Below are positions 46,758-61,700 of a stretch of DNA of 64,000 nt, in pieces. The notes under the pieces are model-generated. The model made no database searches. It had not been told where the DNA came from and saw only the letters and a program-made list of their open reading frames with translations. This stretch comes from Colius striatus. Taxonomy: Eukaryota; Chordata; Aves; Coliiformes; Coliidae. Position 1 is the first letter of the stretch, and each line of letters opens with the position of its first letter. The stretch is from positions 2,531,501 through 2,595,500 of the forward strand of contig NC_084767.1 of assembly GCF_028858725.1 (NCBI RefSeq). The letters are read 5' to 3'. A program made the position numbers and the translations under genes.

Positions 46758-49700
46758 TCACTTCTGGAAAGAAAGAGCAAAAAGTAAGTCCATCCCCAAG
46801 CATGACCACTGCTGTATGACACTTGCCAAGCATTAGCATCAGCATGACAGCCCCTCTGGCCAGCCCAGCCACCACACAAAACAACTGCAGCAGAGCCTGG
46901 CACCAGGGCAGGCAGGTTGGGTCACTGCCAGCCTAGGAAAACAACACTGATTTAAGCCTGAAGCTAGGTACTCTCCATACCTATAACCTAAGTGGGAAAG
47001 GTCCCTCACTGTAAGAAAGTCGGGACCTGCCCATTGCAAATCTGAGAGTTGCTTGTTAAGAAACAGATTTTTAAAAGAAAAAAAATGAATATTCCCTTTT
47101 TTTCCCCAACCTATAGACTACCAAAGGCAGACTGGTGACTACAGCATGGGTGATTTACAGCCAAACCTTTGAACAAGTCAAGAAACGGTGAGATATGCAG
47201 CATTAAAACTGCAACGTGCTCTGAAAAAGACCCACAATTAACTCATCCATTTGACATAGCACTGCAAGACCAACTAGTTTACCAAAACATAAAGGTATCT
47301 AAACCCAGGACTCATACCTACATTTATCTTCAGTAAAGCAGAACAGAACAAAGGAATTTGGTTAGAGCACAGATCTCCCAGGGAAGGTGGTGAGTCCAAA
47401 TGCTGGCCACCCTGAGGCCCTAGGGACAGGCTCTCTGCAGCAAGGTTTTCCACCACAGCAGTAGGCAGATACACCCTTTAGTCTCATATCTCTGTCGAAC
47501 CAAACTGCTCTCATCCCTTCCCACAGCATCCCTCTCTGATAGCAATCTGGTCACCAAGCAGACAGAGCTGCCAGAAACACCTGGAGCTTTCCAGGCAGGA
47601 CTGGATGCAGACACTGAGGCAGCTTGGCCACACAATTTGTCAGGCAACCCAATACCCTCCATGGATAATTTCAAAATACAGCTCGAGGAAATATTACATT
47701 TTGGAGTAACAACTTCCTGTCTTCCTCCAAAGCTTAAACAGAGGCCTTTGCATTTTCATCCTGGATATTGCATCTGTCTAACACTATTTTTTATGCCAAA
47801 AGCGCTGCTGGAATTGGTTTCCTCCAGGTTTAGTAGCATATACTGAGTGCCTGGATCTTCAGTAGAAATAAGAATTCATTATACTGCAAGTGATCATGAT
47901 CTCCAATGTTGAAAATAACATTTCTCTGCACGTTGTTCACAAGCTTCTATAAATTTCCAGTGCAATACTTCAGGAAACATAATATACATAAATAAAGAAT
48001 AAATCATAGGGTGGGGGGGTGGTTTGTTTGGCTTTTTTTGCCCCAAGGAAAAAACTTTGCATTTTCTGTTTTAATTGCATCCAATTCTCCTTGGAGTACT
48101 TAGCTACAAGCTGTCTGACTTTCAGCAAATGGCAGATTCCTCTAATTGCAAAGACTCAAGAGCTGTAACAGCTTGGTAAAACACACTACAGTAAGGAATT
48201 CCAGACCAGGCACAGTTTTGTAAGAATCCTCCTTATTTTTCAGTTGCCATGGAATACTCAATATTTTCTGGCTTGGGTAGTGTGAGCACAGTCACCACCA
48301 GGGTCAGTAGTGACCAGTCTCCCCGTGTCCCCAGAATACACAAGCCACCAGCAGCTCCATGACACTAAAGGTCAAGATACGAAGGCCTCCAGTACAATCA
48401 CAGGCAAATATATTTCTCTCTGCACTACAATTTCTTCAACTTCAACAGAGTTAAGAGCATTCTGCTACTTTACAGAAGAGGAGCTGTTTACTTTTTAATG
48501 TTTTGGGGATCTGCTGATATCCTGGCACTGTGCAGAGGAAAGCATGGCATGACAGCTATCCCACAGGAAAGCTCATCATTGCCTAAAAACACATTGATAT
48601 TAAATTCATATTCAGAAGACAGAGCTTCTATCCAAAACTTCTCTTTGCTTGTTTCAATATGTCATGGTTTGACATGGAGCTGTGTCTGGTAATGGGGAAG
48701 GGGCTGTAAAGATGGCTCCTGTAAGAAGTTGCTTGAAACTCTCCCCAGCTCTGAGCCAGACCCACTGCTGGGGCTGAGCCAATTAGGCATCTCTATGATC
48801 ATTTTTTTTAAAAAGAAGCCAGAAGAGAAAGGTTCTTCCTGCTCCTTCTTGCTCTTCTTTCTTCCTTCTTTTCCTGCTGGTGGTGGTGCAAGGAGTTGGA
48901 GGAGAGAGAAGCAACCATGTGGACCTCAAGGTCAGTGAGGGAAGAGAGGAGGAGGTGTGCTGGAGCAAAGACCCCCCCTGCATCCTGTGGAGAGGACTGG
49001 TGAAGCAGAGGTTCATTTGCAGTTCATAAAAGACCCCGTGCCAGGGGCAGTGACTGTGCCCAGAGGAGGCTGTCCCTCGTGTGAGGGACCCTGTATCTGC
49101 AGGAGCCACGGCTGCTGGGAACAGCCCACACCAGAGAAGTTCATTAAGGACTGTGTGCCGTGGGAGAGACCCCGTATCGGAGCAGGGGAAGAATGTGAGG
49201 AGTCTTCCTCCTCTGAGAAGAGAGAAGCAGCAGAGACCATCTGTGAGAGACTGACCACATCCCCCATTCCCATCCCCGCTGTGCCCACTGAGGGGGGAGG
49301 AGGTAGAGATATCAGGAGCAGCGAGCTGAAGAAAGCAGTGAACTTTCCAGGTTTGGAGTGGTAACAAATCTCAGTATTTCACTGGATATTAATATTCAGT
49401 TTCTCAAAAGTTCATGCCCATACAGAGGACAGCCCTCCCTTAAGGGCTACAGGGCATCCTGTGCACTCAGGAGGCACAAACGAGGAGACCCTGTCTGCAA
49501 ATCAAAGTGCTGTAGACTGCCAAGCTTCCACTGGTGGAAAGACAAAGCACAACTGAGAAGTGTTTAACTCATCTGCTATGCAAGATCACACAAGATGTCA
49601 AGGCTCAAGACCTTTCCCAAAAGTATGCCACTGAGGGAATCACTTCCATTTCCAAACCATCTCTCTGGATATTATTTGGGAAATGAGCCCTTTATGGTTT

Positions 49701-52700
49701 ACACATTTCTGTCTTTTCTGGCCTCACAAAAGTCCCAAGAGGAAAGCCAGATGTTTTCCCAGACATGTCACTCTCCTACCATGCACTTTAGGTAAAACAT
49801 GGAGACTACGCCCAGGTCATACTAAATCCAAGTCTGAACCTGTATTTAAACATCTGGTTCATCATCTGCACACCCCACTCTTGGGGCTCTAATGATTCCA
49901 CCACAGATTCAGGGGCCACACTGGCTCTCCAGCATATACTTGGAGTGAGAAATCAGATGCTACATATAGCAAAGAGGCACTTTGGGTGGCCATTTTCTCC
50001 ACCTCTCAGCAATATCTTACCCCAGGGGAGGAAAAGAAAAAAAACCCAACCCACCTAAACCCACACAACAAAAAAAATCCCAACAAACAAAGATGGGGGC
50101 TCCAATACCCCCCTTTCCTCCCAACCTGCAGGATTCCCTGAGCTGACCCTAACTACAGGAGTGGGCTGTTCCACATGGCTGAACAGCAGCTGCAAACCAT
50201 GGCTTTAATTAACCCATTACTGCAGTAAACTTGCTTGTTCAATTAACCTGGTAGTTAACCTGCCTGCAGGGTCAAAGGGTTGGCCACCAGCTATTGCTGA
50301 GGAGCACAGCAGAGCAGCTGGGGACTGACAACTGCTTCTCATTTTTCACTCTCATCTCACTTTTCACTGTGGCTGCCTGGATCAGGCCCCACAGCTGAGA
50401 CAATGCCACTGGGGCAAGGGGAAAGGAAAAGGCTGATGTTTCCTCAGCTCAGCCTTGGCATGCCACTTACCACTTCAGGAGCAGGCTTTCGGCATTCACC
50501 TCGATAGCTCATTGTGATGTAGTTTGAAGCTCTCCTGCAACGAGAGGACAAGACATCACTTATTATTCACTTGCAATGCCACGGCTCTCTGCCATCAGCA
50601 TGACAGTCCTCTGTGGACTCCTTAATACTTTGATGCTGCTTCCAATATGATGGCATTTATTACTCCCCAAACGATCTTGGGCAGAAGATTGGGCAGAAGG
50701 GAAATAGGGGACTCTGGAAACTTGTATATCTTAATTAGCTGTCATCAGATTAATCTCAGGCATTTTGATCTATGTTTGCTTAACAGCAAGGCACCAAGGA
50801 CACACTTGATAGTGAGTCATGATATATCAAAACAAACACTGTGCTGCAAAAGACACTCGGGAATGGTGGATGGCCCTGTATTACTGAAATCTCTCCGCCT
50901 ACTCACATGGCAGCTGAACACAAGTCACATTCATTTCTGTATGTTTTCCCATCAGTGCCACAGACTGGTTGAGAGGATTTGCTGCAGAAAATCCTTCCAC
51001 CCTTCACCCCGTGCAGAATTCGATCACAGTCCAGCTGAAGAGAGAAAGAAATCACATTTGGTGTGAGTTCAGTTGCACGACCCTCCTTTATGAGACTTTA
51101 AAGCACTTAAAACCCAAGCCCTGCGATGGGACCTCTCTGCCCTGCCTCACGTACACCACACCTCCAGCAAGGCCAGGCTCGTGAAGAGGTAGTGTCTCTT
51201 GCAGGACCAGCCAGCCAAGCTTGTGAGGCCAGAGCCCTCCCTGCCTCTGTGCCAGCCACTGACCCACTCATCTGATCCACCTTGGCATCTTGGCCCAGGG
51301 CAGGTTTACTTCTCTCACTGGGGGTCCACAAGAAAATGAAAACTTGTGCTACCTCCTAGTCAGGGCTTTGGTGCTGTTTGATCTCTGGGAATGAAGATGA
51401 AAATGCATTGGCCAAAATTTAGGAAAAGCCTCTCCATCAGGGTCCCACTGCCCAAGGGTGGTGTGATGCAGCACAATTGACACCCACAGAGTCGAGAGGC
51501 ACGAACAGATATGAGCAGCTGTGACTAATTGAGGGTGCCCTCTTGCTCCCTCTCAAGCATGACAGCGGGAACACTTAGATACAGTTTTCCTTAGAAACCG
51601 TATGTGGCACAACCAGGACAAATTTCACAGCACAAGGAGCAGCCTTTGGAGACCCCAAAAAGCCTCTCTCACTTCAGCCTTCCACCCTACACGCTGGAGT
51701 GAGTGTTTGCAGAGTCAGGACACATTTCACACAGCAGAGGTCTGAGACACAGTGGCCTGTTCCCAGCCCCTTCCTCAGCTTGCCCACCCAAGTCTTGACC
51801 AAGAGGAAGGAGTGACTAATTGGTTCCCATCTCCTTGTCCAGGTACTACAAAACATTCTTGCAAGGACTGCAAAGTGGTGCAATCGGAGGAGAGCTGCAC
51901 CTGGGGCAGAGGGGACATTCCACCTCCTGTCCCACCTGGAAATGGAGCATTTAGCACAAAAAGATGGTTTATCATGAGCACTATGGAGCATGAAGCACCA
52001 GAGGGAAGGCAGACCTCACGCCGGGCAGCATGGGGGGTTCGGTGACGTGGGGGTGCTGTGACAGCAGCTGCTCCCTAAACACCACTTGCTAATTTCATTA
52101 ATGTGCTGCTTCCTCCTCCTCTGGGTAATTACCACCAGGGTGAAAGCAGAGAACGCTGACCTTTGCAATACTCTGCCAGATGCCAGACATTGCTGCCTGC
52201 AGTACGACCCGCATTACTACCCAGCGCAGGCGGCCGCCCCACCGGCAGCCCCACATATCACAGGTCCCAGCAGATGGTGCCACCACCCCTTTGGCTCTGG
52301 GGAATTGCCTGTGACAAAGCCCACGGGTGGCCCTGGAAAGAAGAGAGGAGCAGCTTTGCTCTCTGAATCACCTCTCGTCAGTCAGGCTCATCAGCATCCA
52401 CTCCCCCTCTGGTGCTACCAGGAAATACCACTAAGCCCTGAAGCAGACTGGCATTATTACACCTAATGCTGCTTCTGGAATGCAACAGAATTGCTGTATC
52501 TGAACCATCTACTGGGATTTTTAACTCAAATATTCCTTTTCTAAAAGCAGTCAGCGGCAGAGGCTTCAGAGAGTTAAGGGAGTTTGTAGAAAGGTTCCCT
52601 CCAGCCCCATGGAAACACATTTCATATCCCTTCCAAAATGTTATTGAAATTACTGTGCACAAATAATGGAAGGATTAAACAAAAGGTCAGGTTTTTATCA

Positions 52701-55700
52701 CCCTAGCTCTTGACAACACCCTGTCACAGTGAGATCTGCCCTTTTATGGTAACTTATTTTCTTGTATTAGTTTTATATTTTCCACTTTTAGCTTTGTTGA
52801 AACTATTGCATTTTCTTTTCATGGAGACAAGGCAGAGCAGACACCTCCATCTTCCTCCCACATTATTCTATACACAGTTGTCATCTGTCACTCAGTTTTT
52901 CCCCCTTTAGCGCTCCCTCCTCCTGCCAGTCTTGTCCTCATCCCCTGGTCAGCTCCATCCCTCTCCTCTGGCCACAGCCTCTAACTTAGCATCTCCTCAA
53001 CATGTGAGGGGTGGCACTCCTCACCACATTTGGCTATGTGTGAGACAGGCATCCAGCCTGAGCTCAAGACCAGCACATCCATAGTTAATCCACTTCCATA
53101 AGAAGCCAGTTCCCAAAGTAAAACTTGGTCAGGAGAGTCCCACGGAGGCACATCCAGCGTCACTCCCCTTCCCTCTGCTTCAGTGCTGGGTGATACAGGG
53201 GCTAGCACCAGAGTGCTGATGTTTTCACTCATTCAAACCCTTCCAAGGACACAGGGCCAAGTGCTGCACCAGGTCCAGCTGCCCATGCAGCTGCCATTTG
53301 AGCTGCAAGAGGTGGATTTACCAGCTGGTAGGTATCGGTGTCTCTGCTCTGCGCCTTGTGGCCCGGTGCCCGGTTGCAGTTCTTACCGCTCTGAGCTGCG
53401 TTTCCCTGGGGGCTGGCAGGGAGAGAGAGCAGAGAGGCAGCTCATCACACCAGCCCTCCCAAACAGAGGGAGCACAGTGAGAACCCACCCTCCCCCACAG
53501 AGCCCCACAGCTTTCAAGATGCTGCTTGCTCTATGGCATCCATCTTCCCACACCCACTGGGAAGGGAAAGGGTGGGATGCCCCCTTACCACGTGCTAACA
53601 GAGGGGCAGACAACAGCAGGATAAACCTTGCCCTTCGCTCAGCCCAAATGTATCACCACCCCAGGGCCCTGCATCCCTTTGCCTGCTGGCATCCCTTGGT
53701 GGATGGGGTGATGAAGGGATTGCACCAGCCAAAAGCAAGACATCTCAGAGCTCCCAGGAGAGGCTCTTAAAAAGCAGCAGCTGTGTTGTGCTTGGGTCCA
53801 GTAGCTATAAAACACACAGGAGCACCTGATCAGTGCTCAGAAAGCACATGGTGCATCAGGCCCTGCCTTGAAGCCAGTGAGTGAGGGCAAGCCAGGGCCC
53901 AGCAGACATGTGTGGCCTGCCAGGAGGAAGGTTTGCTAGACAAAGGTGTCCTGTGAAGGATTTTGAGCACAGCAGACATTGATGCTTCATAAACAGGAAA
54001 GTCACAGCTAAAAGGGAGTGAGGGTTCCATGAGAAACATGCCCAGCTCTATGTGTCTCTTCCCCATCCACCAGCTTAGCCAGTGGGGAGAAGCACTGTAC
54101 TGGGCACCAAACACAGCAATATTCAGGTCCCCATCCCAGACGGTGCTGCTTGTGTGCTACTGAAGCATTCCTGTTCCCATTAACCTCCTAACTGCCCCTA
54201 GGAAAAAAAATGTGGGTGGAAGGGGGTTGAGACTGGTGCAAGGGCTTATGGGGTGATCAAGACACAGACTGCCATCCCAGCTACCACTGAACTCACCCTC
54301 TGCTCGATGAGAAGGTTTGTTTCTCTCTTGTACCCTGCTGTGACCCTGAACCACCACAGTTCTTCTGGAAGAAGAGAGAAGGAAGACATTCAAATCAGTA
54401 AACACAGAAACAATTTTTATTCAACTAGAGAAGAAGCAAAGCTAAAGCAGCTCCTTTGTCCTCCCTGCCCCTTCTCCCAGATCCAAAGAATTACAAGGCT
54501 GTTCTTAGAAAAGCAGGTTTGAAGCTCACTCCATACTCACCCCTTGGCTTTAATACCCACTAAATGTCATCTAAGGGCTTACAGGATTTCAGGGAGTCTG
54601 AACCTGCCCTTTATCTCTCATACAGTATCACAGCACCAGGAAAGTGAGAAGGGCCGTTCTGTCAGGTCCAAACATGCCCACTTTGTATGTTCACACACAC
54701 ATCCATCCCACAAATGAATGAGGCTTTGCAATAAAACCTGCTTCTACCCCCATCACTGCTGACTGCAGCATGCCAAACACCATGGTGACCCCAGTCTGAC
54801 CACAGACAGTCTCTGGCCATCAGGATGCCACTGACTCTCACCAGTACCTTTCTCTCAACTTAAAGCAGACTCCAAGCTCCATCTCACCTGTTTTGTCCTC
54901 TCTGAAGTGGACAGTTTGTTGCGCTGGGCAGTTCCACCAGACTGACCTCCTCTTTGGGCTTCTTTTTTGCTGGAAGAAGGGGAGAGGAGGAAAAGGAAGT
55001 GCTATGGCAGTGAGAGTGCCACCAGCACCCAGGGCTGCCCTGTAAACCAGCATCCTGCCATTAGGCACCACCTCCCCATCCGCGGTCCCTGTTCCTAGTG
55101 GTCCTGTTCCTAATTCCCACCCCTAAGCCTTCTCCCTTCTCCTCACCATTCCCACTGTATGCTACATCCTGGATCCAGGTGGCTGCTTTCATATCAGGGC
55201 TGCTTCTGCATATGCTCTATGGGAGTAGAGAAAGAGCATCTGGAAGGCAAAGTACACGTGTGGGAAACTCCTCGGGAGCTGCCCGCGCCCAACAGTCCTC
55301 TGCAAAAGGGGTTGCTCTCTATCAACCTTGCTCCTCCTCTACTCCACACTGCTGCTCACCTGCCCCTGGGCCCTTTGCTCTGAAAGGGAAGTGGGAAGAG
55401 GGGCAGTGGCCAGAGCCCTACAGTCAGAGCATCTCTTGGAGGGTCACTGGGATTCAGATTCTCTCCCAGACATCGCCCAGCTGCAGCTTCACAGGCAGAA
55501 GCTGCGGTTTTGCAGCCCAAGGTTTCCCTCTTTGCTGTTGTTGCTCCCAGGAAGCTTTACTCACAACTTCTCAGCGCACATCAGACATTTGTTGGTGTGC
55601 TGCTTGCCAGAAGAATCCCGAACGGGGTCATTCTCCCTCGTGCAGGACAGTCGGCCGCCAGCTTCAAACTGGGAGCGATACTCACTGCAGTCATCCTGCA

Positions 55701-58700
55701 GAAGGAGGGCAGCAGTTAGGGCACCCCGTCCTCCTTGCCTCATTGATCTGATTCTTAGAAACTTGGGATGTCCTGCCAGGAAAACATTGAACCATCACAA
55801 ATGCACCACAGGAAAGCCTGGGTGTGGGCGAGAGAAGAGGGTGTGCAGCAACAGCCACTTAGTATATAAACAGAGAAGTGAGTCAGAAAAATTATGGGTC
55901 CTTCTGCCTGCACAGCACGTGTTGGGAGTTTTCTAATATGGTCCAAGTAATTATTATTCTCCTTGTTGGGCTATCCAAAGCATGCCAGTGATGTGACCGA
56001 TACAGCAATGAAGTCCCTCCCACTTCTCCCTACATCCTTCATACACAGCTACAGCCTTTTCCCAGATTGTAGCTCAGATAACAACATCACTTGCAAAGCG
56101 AGTATCATCCCCAAAACCAACCACACTTTGGGATGTGTCAATCAAGGAGCAGCAGTTAAAACATAAAAGCACAGTGCAAACATACTTAATAGTCCACGAG
56201 TGGCGGAAGATTGTTTGCAGAGTGGATGATTAATTTGTTCCCTGTTCGAAATCCCTGTACAGAAACCTGTTTTGTAACATGGATGTAAACATTCAATCCC
56301 TCTCATTTCAACTGTTTCAGACCCAGCAATACCCAATTCCAAACAGCAAGTACAGAGGATAAGCAGCTAGATACCACTCACCCTTTATTTTTTACAAATA
56401 GATTTTAACTCTTGCAATTTTCAGCCCCTTTTGTGCACAGGAGAGTTTTGACTAGCTTGGATTAAGGTCCTTCAAAGGTCATTGGCCTCATCCTTTGCTT
56501 TGCTCAGCAGTTTCCAGCACCTTATTGTCTGCCAGGGGAGGATTTCCCCAGCACTGTGTCCTCCATCCCATCTGGGGCACCTCAGCCTTGGTACCCTCAC
56601 CTTTCTATGGCACTAGTGCTGGCAAAACACTCCGAATACAAAGCCCTACATTCCCCTACAGCCAAACTAGTCATGGGTAGGAGAGACATAAGCCAGCACA
56701 GCATAAGCCTGTACCTACCGTGGCCAGCAGCCACATTGCATCATCAGAAACAAATGTCACATTCCACTTCAGAGTGGCTTCCTGATTGCCTCGCTGCTTC
56801 TCCCCATTGCCAGTGTGTGCTCACACCCCCATTGTGATGCTTTCCCCCCCCAGTAAGTCCAGGAAAGCTCTTCCAGCCTCTCTATGCCTCAAGCCCTGGG
56901 ACAGGCCCAGCTCAGCATCCCCAGTCCTCCATCTCCAAGACAGATCTGCCTTCCCCTAATTAGCTTCTCTCAAACAGCCTCCCTTTGAACTAACATTTCT
57001 GGAGCTCTGGTATCTTCTTGACCTCTGCTGCAAAAACCTCTCTGAGTGCATCCAAGAGTCAGATTTGCCGTTTTCATGGCGTGTCACATCCCTGACCCAC
57101 TAATAAATGCAGCTCTTGCTTATCCTTTGTCACTTCTAACTGACAAGCAGGAATTCTTGTTAATCTCACTGACTGTGTGATCTTGCACTCTTATTACATT
57201 TTATCTTGTTTCTATTACTCCAGGCCTCAGCACTATCCAATTAGTCCTGAGTGATCTGCTGATCCTCCTCTGCTTGGCATTGCCTCCCAGCTTTGCCATC
57301 AGCAAATTTCACTTACATTTCCATTTTTTTTTATGCTAAAGTTGTTAATAAAAGCACTGAAATGGGATTATCTGCAAGACTGAAGCTTAAGGGGACCACA
57401 CCAGTCCCTACCAGAGCAGAAACTGAAAGGTAAGGGTTGGAAAGCGAGTTCCTTTCCTCCCTTACGGTGCCCTTTTGCCAGCAAAGCACCAGCATACAGG
57501 GACAGGGTGGCAGGGCAAACGTGATGAGTGGCAGCTCTTCAAGAGCAAAGTTTCCAAAAAGATCACCTAAAACTGAGACACAGGCCCACGGAGGTAGCGT
57601 AGGGCTGAACTCTCCTCCCAGAACGCAACAATCTCGAGTTTTGCAGAGGTCTGCTTTAGACCTTTCACCCAGATTGTTTTCACCTACTGCAACACTGACT
57701 TCTCCACCCCTGACCCAGGCTCCAGGACAGTGCTTTCTTACTCTGATGGGATTTGCCTGTCCTTAAATCCACAGGTCAGTAGGGTAGACCATAACATTCA
57801 AGAACAAGTTGTTCACTCTGGGGATTCAAGAGCACCAACAAGCAACAAGGAGGGAAAGAGAAGTAGAACTCAAAATTGCATCAGTTGAGACAGAGCAAGC
57901 GAGTGGAATAATGGTCTATTTTCTCTATCTTGAGTGAAAATCCAAAGATATTGACCTGCCTAATACTTTAATCTCACCTTATCTTTTCCTTGTCTAGATG
58001 ACGTCCGCTCTTTCTCCCTTTTGCTGGAAGAGAAGCAAGATGAGAAAGTGAATACCACGGTGCTCCAGCAATCCCATCCACTGGAGTCAGCAGCCAGATC
58101 ACTCCAGCACTCAATAGAAAAGGTGTGTGTGTGAGGGGTTGTCTACTCACAACTTCTCTGCACACATGATGCACTTATTGCTGTGTTGCTTCCCAGAGGA
58201 ATCCCGGACAGGGTCATTTTCTCTGGTGCAGGAAAGTTTCCCTTTATCAAATAGGTCCCGAAACTCTCGGCATTCATCCTGTGAAAAGGTCAAGGGCATG
58301 GGTCAACATAGATATACTGACACAGAGACACATCCACAAAGGATTATCCACCCAATGAATTACATTTCCAACACCATTTTGTTCCCTTGAGGCATAACTC
58401 AGTGGACCACCATAGTTTGCCTGATGTGTTCTCTTAAGCTACAGCATTCCACGTAAAACAAATACATCCAGATGTTTATATGAACAGATTTGGTTTTTGC
58501 ATCCAGGGTAGCCTTATTTTCATCTCTAATAGATAAAGATATGCAAGAGCCTGCCCAAAGGACCTAGGTTCTGCTCTGAGTACAAAAGCTACAACTCCTC
58601 AGTGAATTTTGAACGAAGAAATCAGCTTTCCCATCTCTCATGACAGAACATACTACCAAGGGTTTTTAAATCCATGTATAGTAAAATTCCCAGGCCTGCT

Positions 58701-61700
58701 AGAGCAGGAGACAGGCCTTTTTATCCTCCACTTAACATTACATGATAATTGAGTCAAAGCACTCTATTTCACAAAAGGCTTTTGTAGCAAAACCTGCTTA
58801 AGTATTTCTGCCTGTTTTTTCACTTTCCTCTGAACAGCTTTGCTACAGCTTTTCAAGGCCCACAAGCATAAGAAACAGATGCTACATGTGAAGTCTTTAG
58901 GTTCTTTTATGCAGCACTTTTAAGGTTATCTGCTATGTGATCAGTAATACCTTTTCCCTCCCCTCACACTGTGTAGAGGAGATGGTTTGATAACTTATCC
59001 CAGCTCTGCAGATGGAGAAGTCAAGCCTAGAAAATTATGTGTCAATAGCCAGACAGAAAATCTATGGTTTAACAACAAAATTCAGTGTAGGTCTCTTCCT
59101 GACACAGCAAAACTGTCCTTCTGCCTCTAGGACCCACACTTTGGCAAGTCAGGTGTTTTAAAAGAGATCTCCCTTATGACAGCTCTGCTTTACAAAGCCT
59201 TTAAATTGCCCAGACACACAAAAGGTAGAAAGTTACTCTGCTTGACCAGATGTAAAACAAATAAATCACTGCAACTAACACTATCTGATGGAAAACAATT
59301 CACTCCTCTCTAGAATAAAAACCCAAGGCTCAAAAAGACAACTCCCTCCACATAAAGACATGCCGTCTAGAAAAACATCTCAGGGTAAAAGAAACCAGAC
59401 AGGTGCATCAACAAGATAAATAAGGGACAATTAGAGCCAGCCTGCTCCCAGACCCCACCCTAGTCAGGGCTCACATGCACCATCATTGCTATTAATTATT
59501 CATCAGATGCCAGCGGTGTTCCTTATAAACAGGCAGGCATCCTCCTTAGCCTATACTCTGGGTCAGGCACAGTCCACATGTGCCATGTCAGTAATTGCCT
59601 GATAGGAACTAGATTGCCTGGGAGGAGCCACGAGGAGTTTTGGTTTCTTTTATGCTCATGGAGGTCACAAAAGCCTCACGCTCCTTCGGACCCTCTTCAA
59701 GGCAGAGTGTGTTTGCCCTGCTGCGATCACAGGCACATCGCTGGGCCCTTCCCCATCAGCCAAGCTGGAGTTTCCCACGCCACAGACAAGGAAGAACACT
59801 CAGCAAGTGGGTCAGAGGCAAGAAGATGCAACACCACCACATCTTCCTGCTCCTGGTGCACCAATAAAACTGGCTTCAGGAACGATGTTTCACCTCACCT
59901 CTCCCAAGGAGTTCACGTTCCTGTTCACCTCTCCACCACTCCCTGTGTGTTTTGACTCTCTTTCCCTGCAAGAAAGGGAGACATGAGTGACAGAGAAGCC
60001 CACAGTTCACAGATATAAAACCAAAACAGCTCATGATTAAAGGCCAGTACTATCAACTTCACCTTCCTGTTGCACAAGGCAGCAGGATGGACCAGCACTG
60101 GGGTTCTATCCCAGCTGCACGTGCCTGGGGTGTTTAGCATCTCTGCACTGGGGACACCTTGCCATCCTTTCCCTCTGCCTAATCTCAGTGTTTCCATCTT
60201 ATTAAATAGCATATATACAAACAAGAAACTAAATTCACATGTTTTCACCCTGGATTTGCTCCTCACACTCTGTGGCATGTCCCTGCTGTATGATGACCTG
60301 GAGAGCACTACTAGGTTCACAGGTTTGCTGAAGAGCTGCAAACTGGTCTGTCTGGCTCTGGACTAGAATTTTACATCACAGAGTGAGACAGAACCTCCCA
60401 AGAGCGGGTTCATTGCTACAGGAGAAGACGTGCTGAACACGGGCAGGATGACCACGTGAGCCCGTGGGTGGATGATACTCACATCAGCCTTTGGCACATT
60501 AGGCACTTGTTGAGGTCTGCTTTGCCACCTGGGCTGCTGAAAGGCTCCTTGCTGGTTGGACAGGAAAACTTCCCGCTGCGCAGAAGTGACCAAATTTTCA
60601 TGCACTCATTCTGGAAAGCAGAGGAGGAGAGTCAGCAGAGGCCCCCCTCAGAAGCCATCAAGATCCTGAGAACAGTTTATTCACATTTAAGCTTTTTTAG
60701 GTGGGCTACAGGCTCTCAACAGCAATAGTTTGTTCACACCAAGCCTGGAGCTACCACACTCCTCATGCCCATCCCTCACCACACACCAAGCGTGGTACAG
60801 GATACACCCAGAGTCCCGCTTTGCGGCTCCTGAGGCAGAAAAGGCAGCGAGAGAGTTCAAAGCCCATTGCAAGGGCCATTATTCATGGGAAAAGGAATAC
60901 ACATTTAATTTACATACAGCTGCAAATTGCTACCCGCTGCAGGGGAAGACTGTGTTATAAAGCTAGTCAAGAGTAGAAAATACAGCCCCAGAAGTGTCAG
61001 TGGGACGCAAGAGTAATGAATCAACTGGAGTGACTGAAGAGCAATTCAGGTGCAAGACTGAAGCACAGAAAAGTACAATCCTCTTAGGAAGCAGAGCAGT
61101 AATATCATGTAATCCTGCAGCAACCAATTGACTCTTCTGCTGGGTAACTGAAATGCAGGTTAGGGAGGATCAATAAACCATTCAGTTATTTTTGGCTACT
61201 ATGTTTTCCAAAAGGGTCTTTGCCAAGGAGAGACAAGCTTGTTTGAAACACAAACAGAGCTGACTTCTCAGACACTGAATCAAATAATTTTCTGAAACTC
61301 AAAGGACTTGCCTTAATTCTTTTAATTATTGAACTCAGGAATTAGCAGAAAGAGGGGATTCTGCTGGACCAAGAGTAAAATTCTGAAGTATCATTAGAAA
61401 CATAATTCATGCCATTTCTAACTTCATCTCATGAGATTTCCAGCCCAGAGCTGTCCAGATATGTGCTCAGCACAGCACACTAAACACAGATTGTCAGCTA
61501 GAGCCATTGCTGTATTACAAAGGCATTGTCTCTAAACATGGAGAAATTCACTGGTTTTTCCACTGCTGAAATCATGATATTTAAGTATAGTCCATCCAAA
61601 TGGCTTTGCTCAGAGCATGCATTAAGCCGTACAGTTAGCAAAACAAAAGGAGAATCAGAATAGAAAAGGTTGGACTCGCCTTAATTGAAGCTTGGCTGGC

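Noticed and set aside
46695-46763. Reading the exon at 46763 as a domain B exon (S-D-G-I-Q-T-T-N-K-H-Q-G)
   Set aside because: It lacks C6 and has no A exon before it; in the phase left by domain 4 it gives an immediate stop, so a terminal exon fits better.
48783-49367. 194-codon minus frame and 135-codon plus frame
   Set aside because: Both lie inside the LTR-like element at 48660-49365.
53183-53770. 195-codon plus-strand frame
   Set aside because: No start context, signal or domain; Pro/Ser/Arg-rich translation typical of GC-rich intron sequence.
55098-55936. Two overlapping plus-strand frames of 217 and 202 codons
   Set aside because: They run antisense across domain 3 of the LEKTI-like gene and owe their length to that coding exon and GC-rich flanks.
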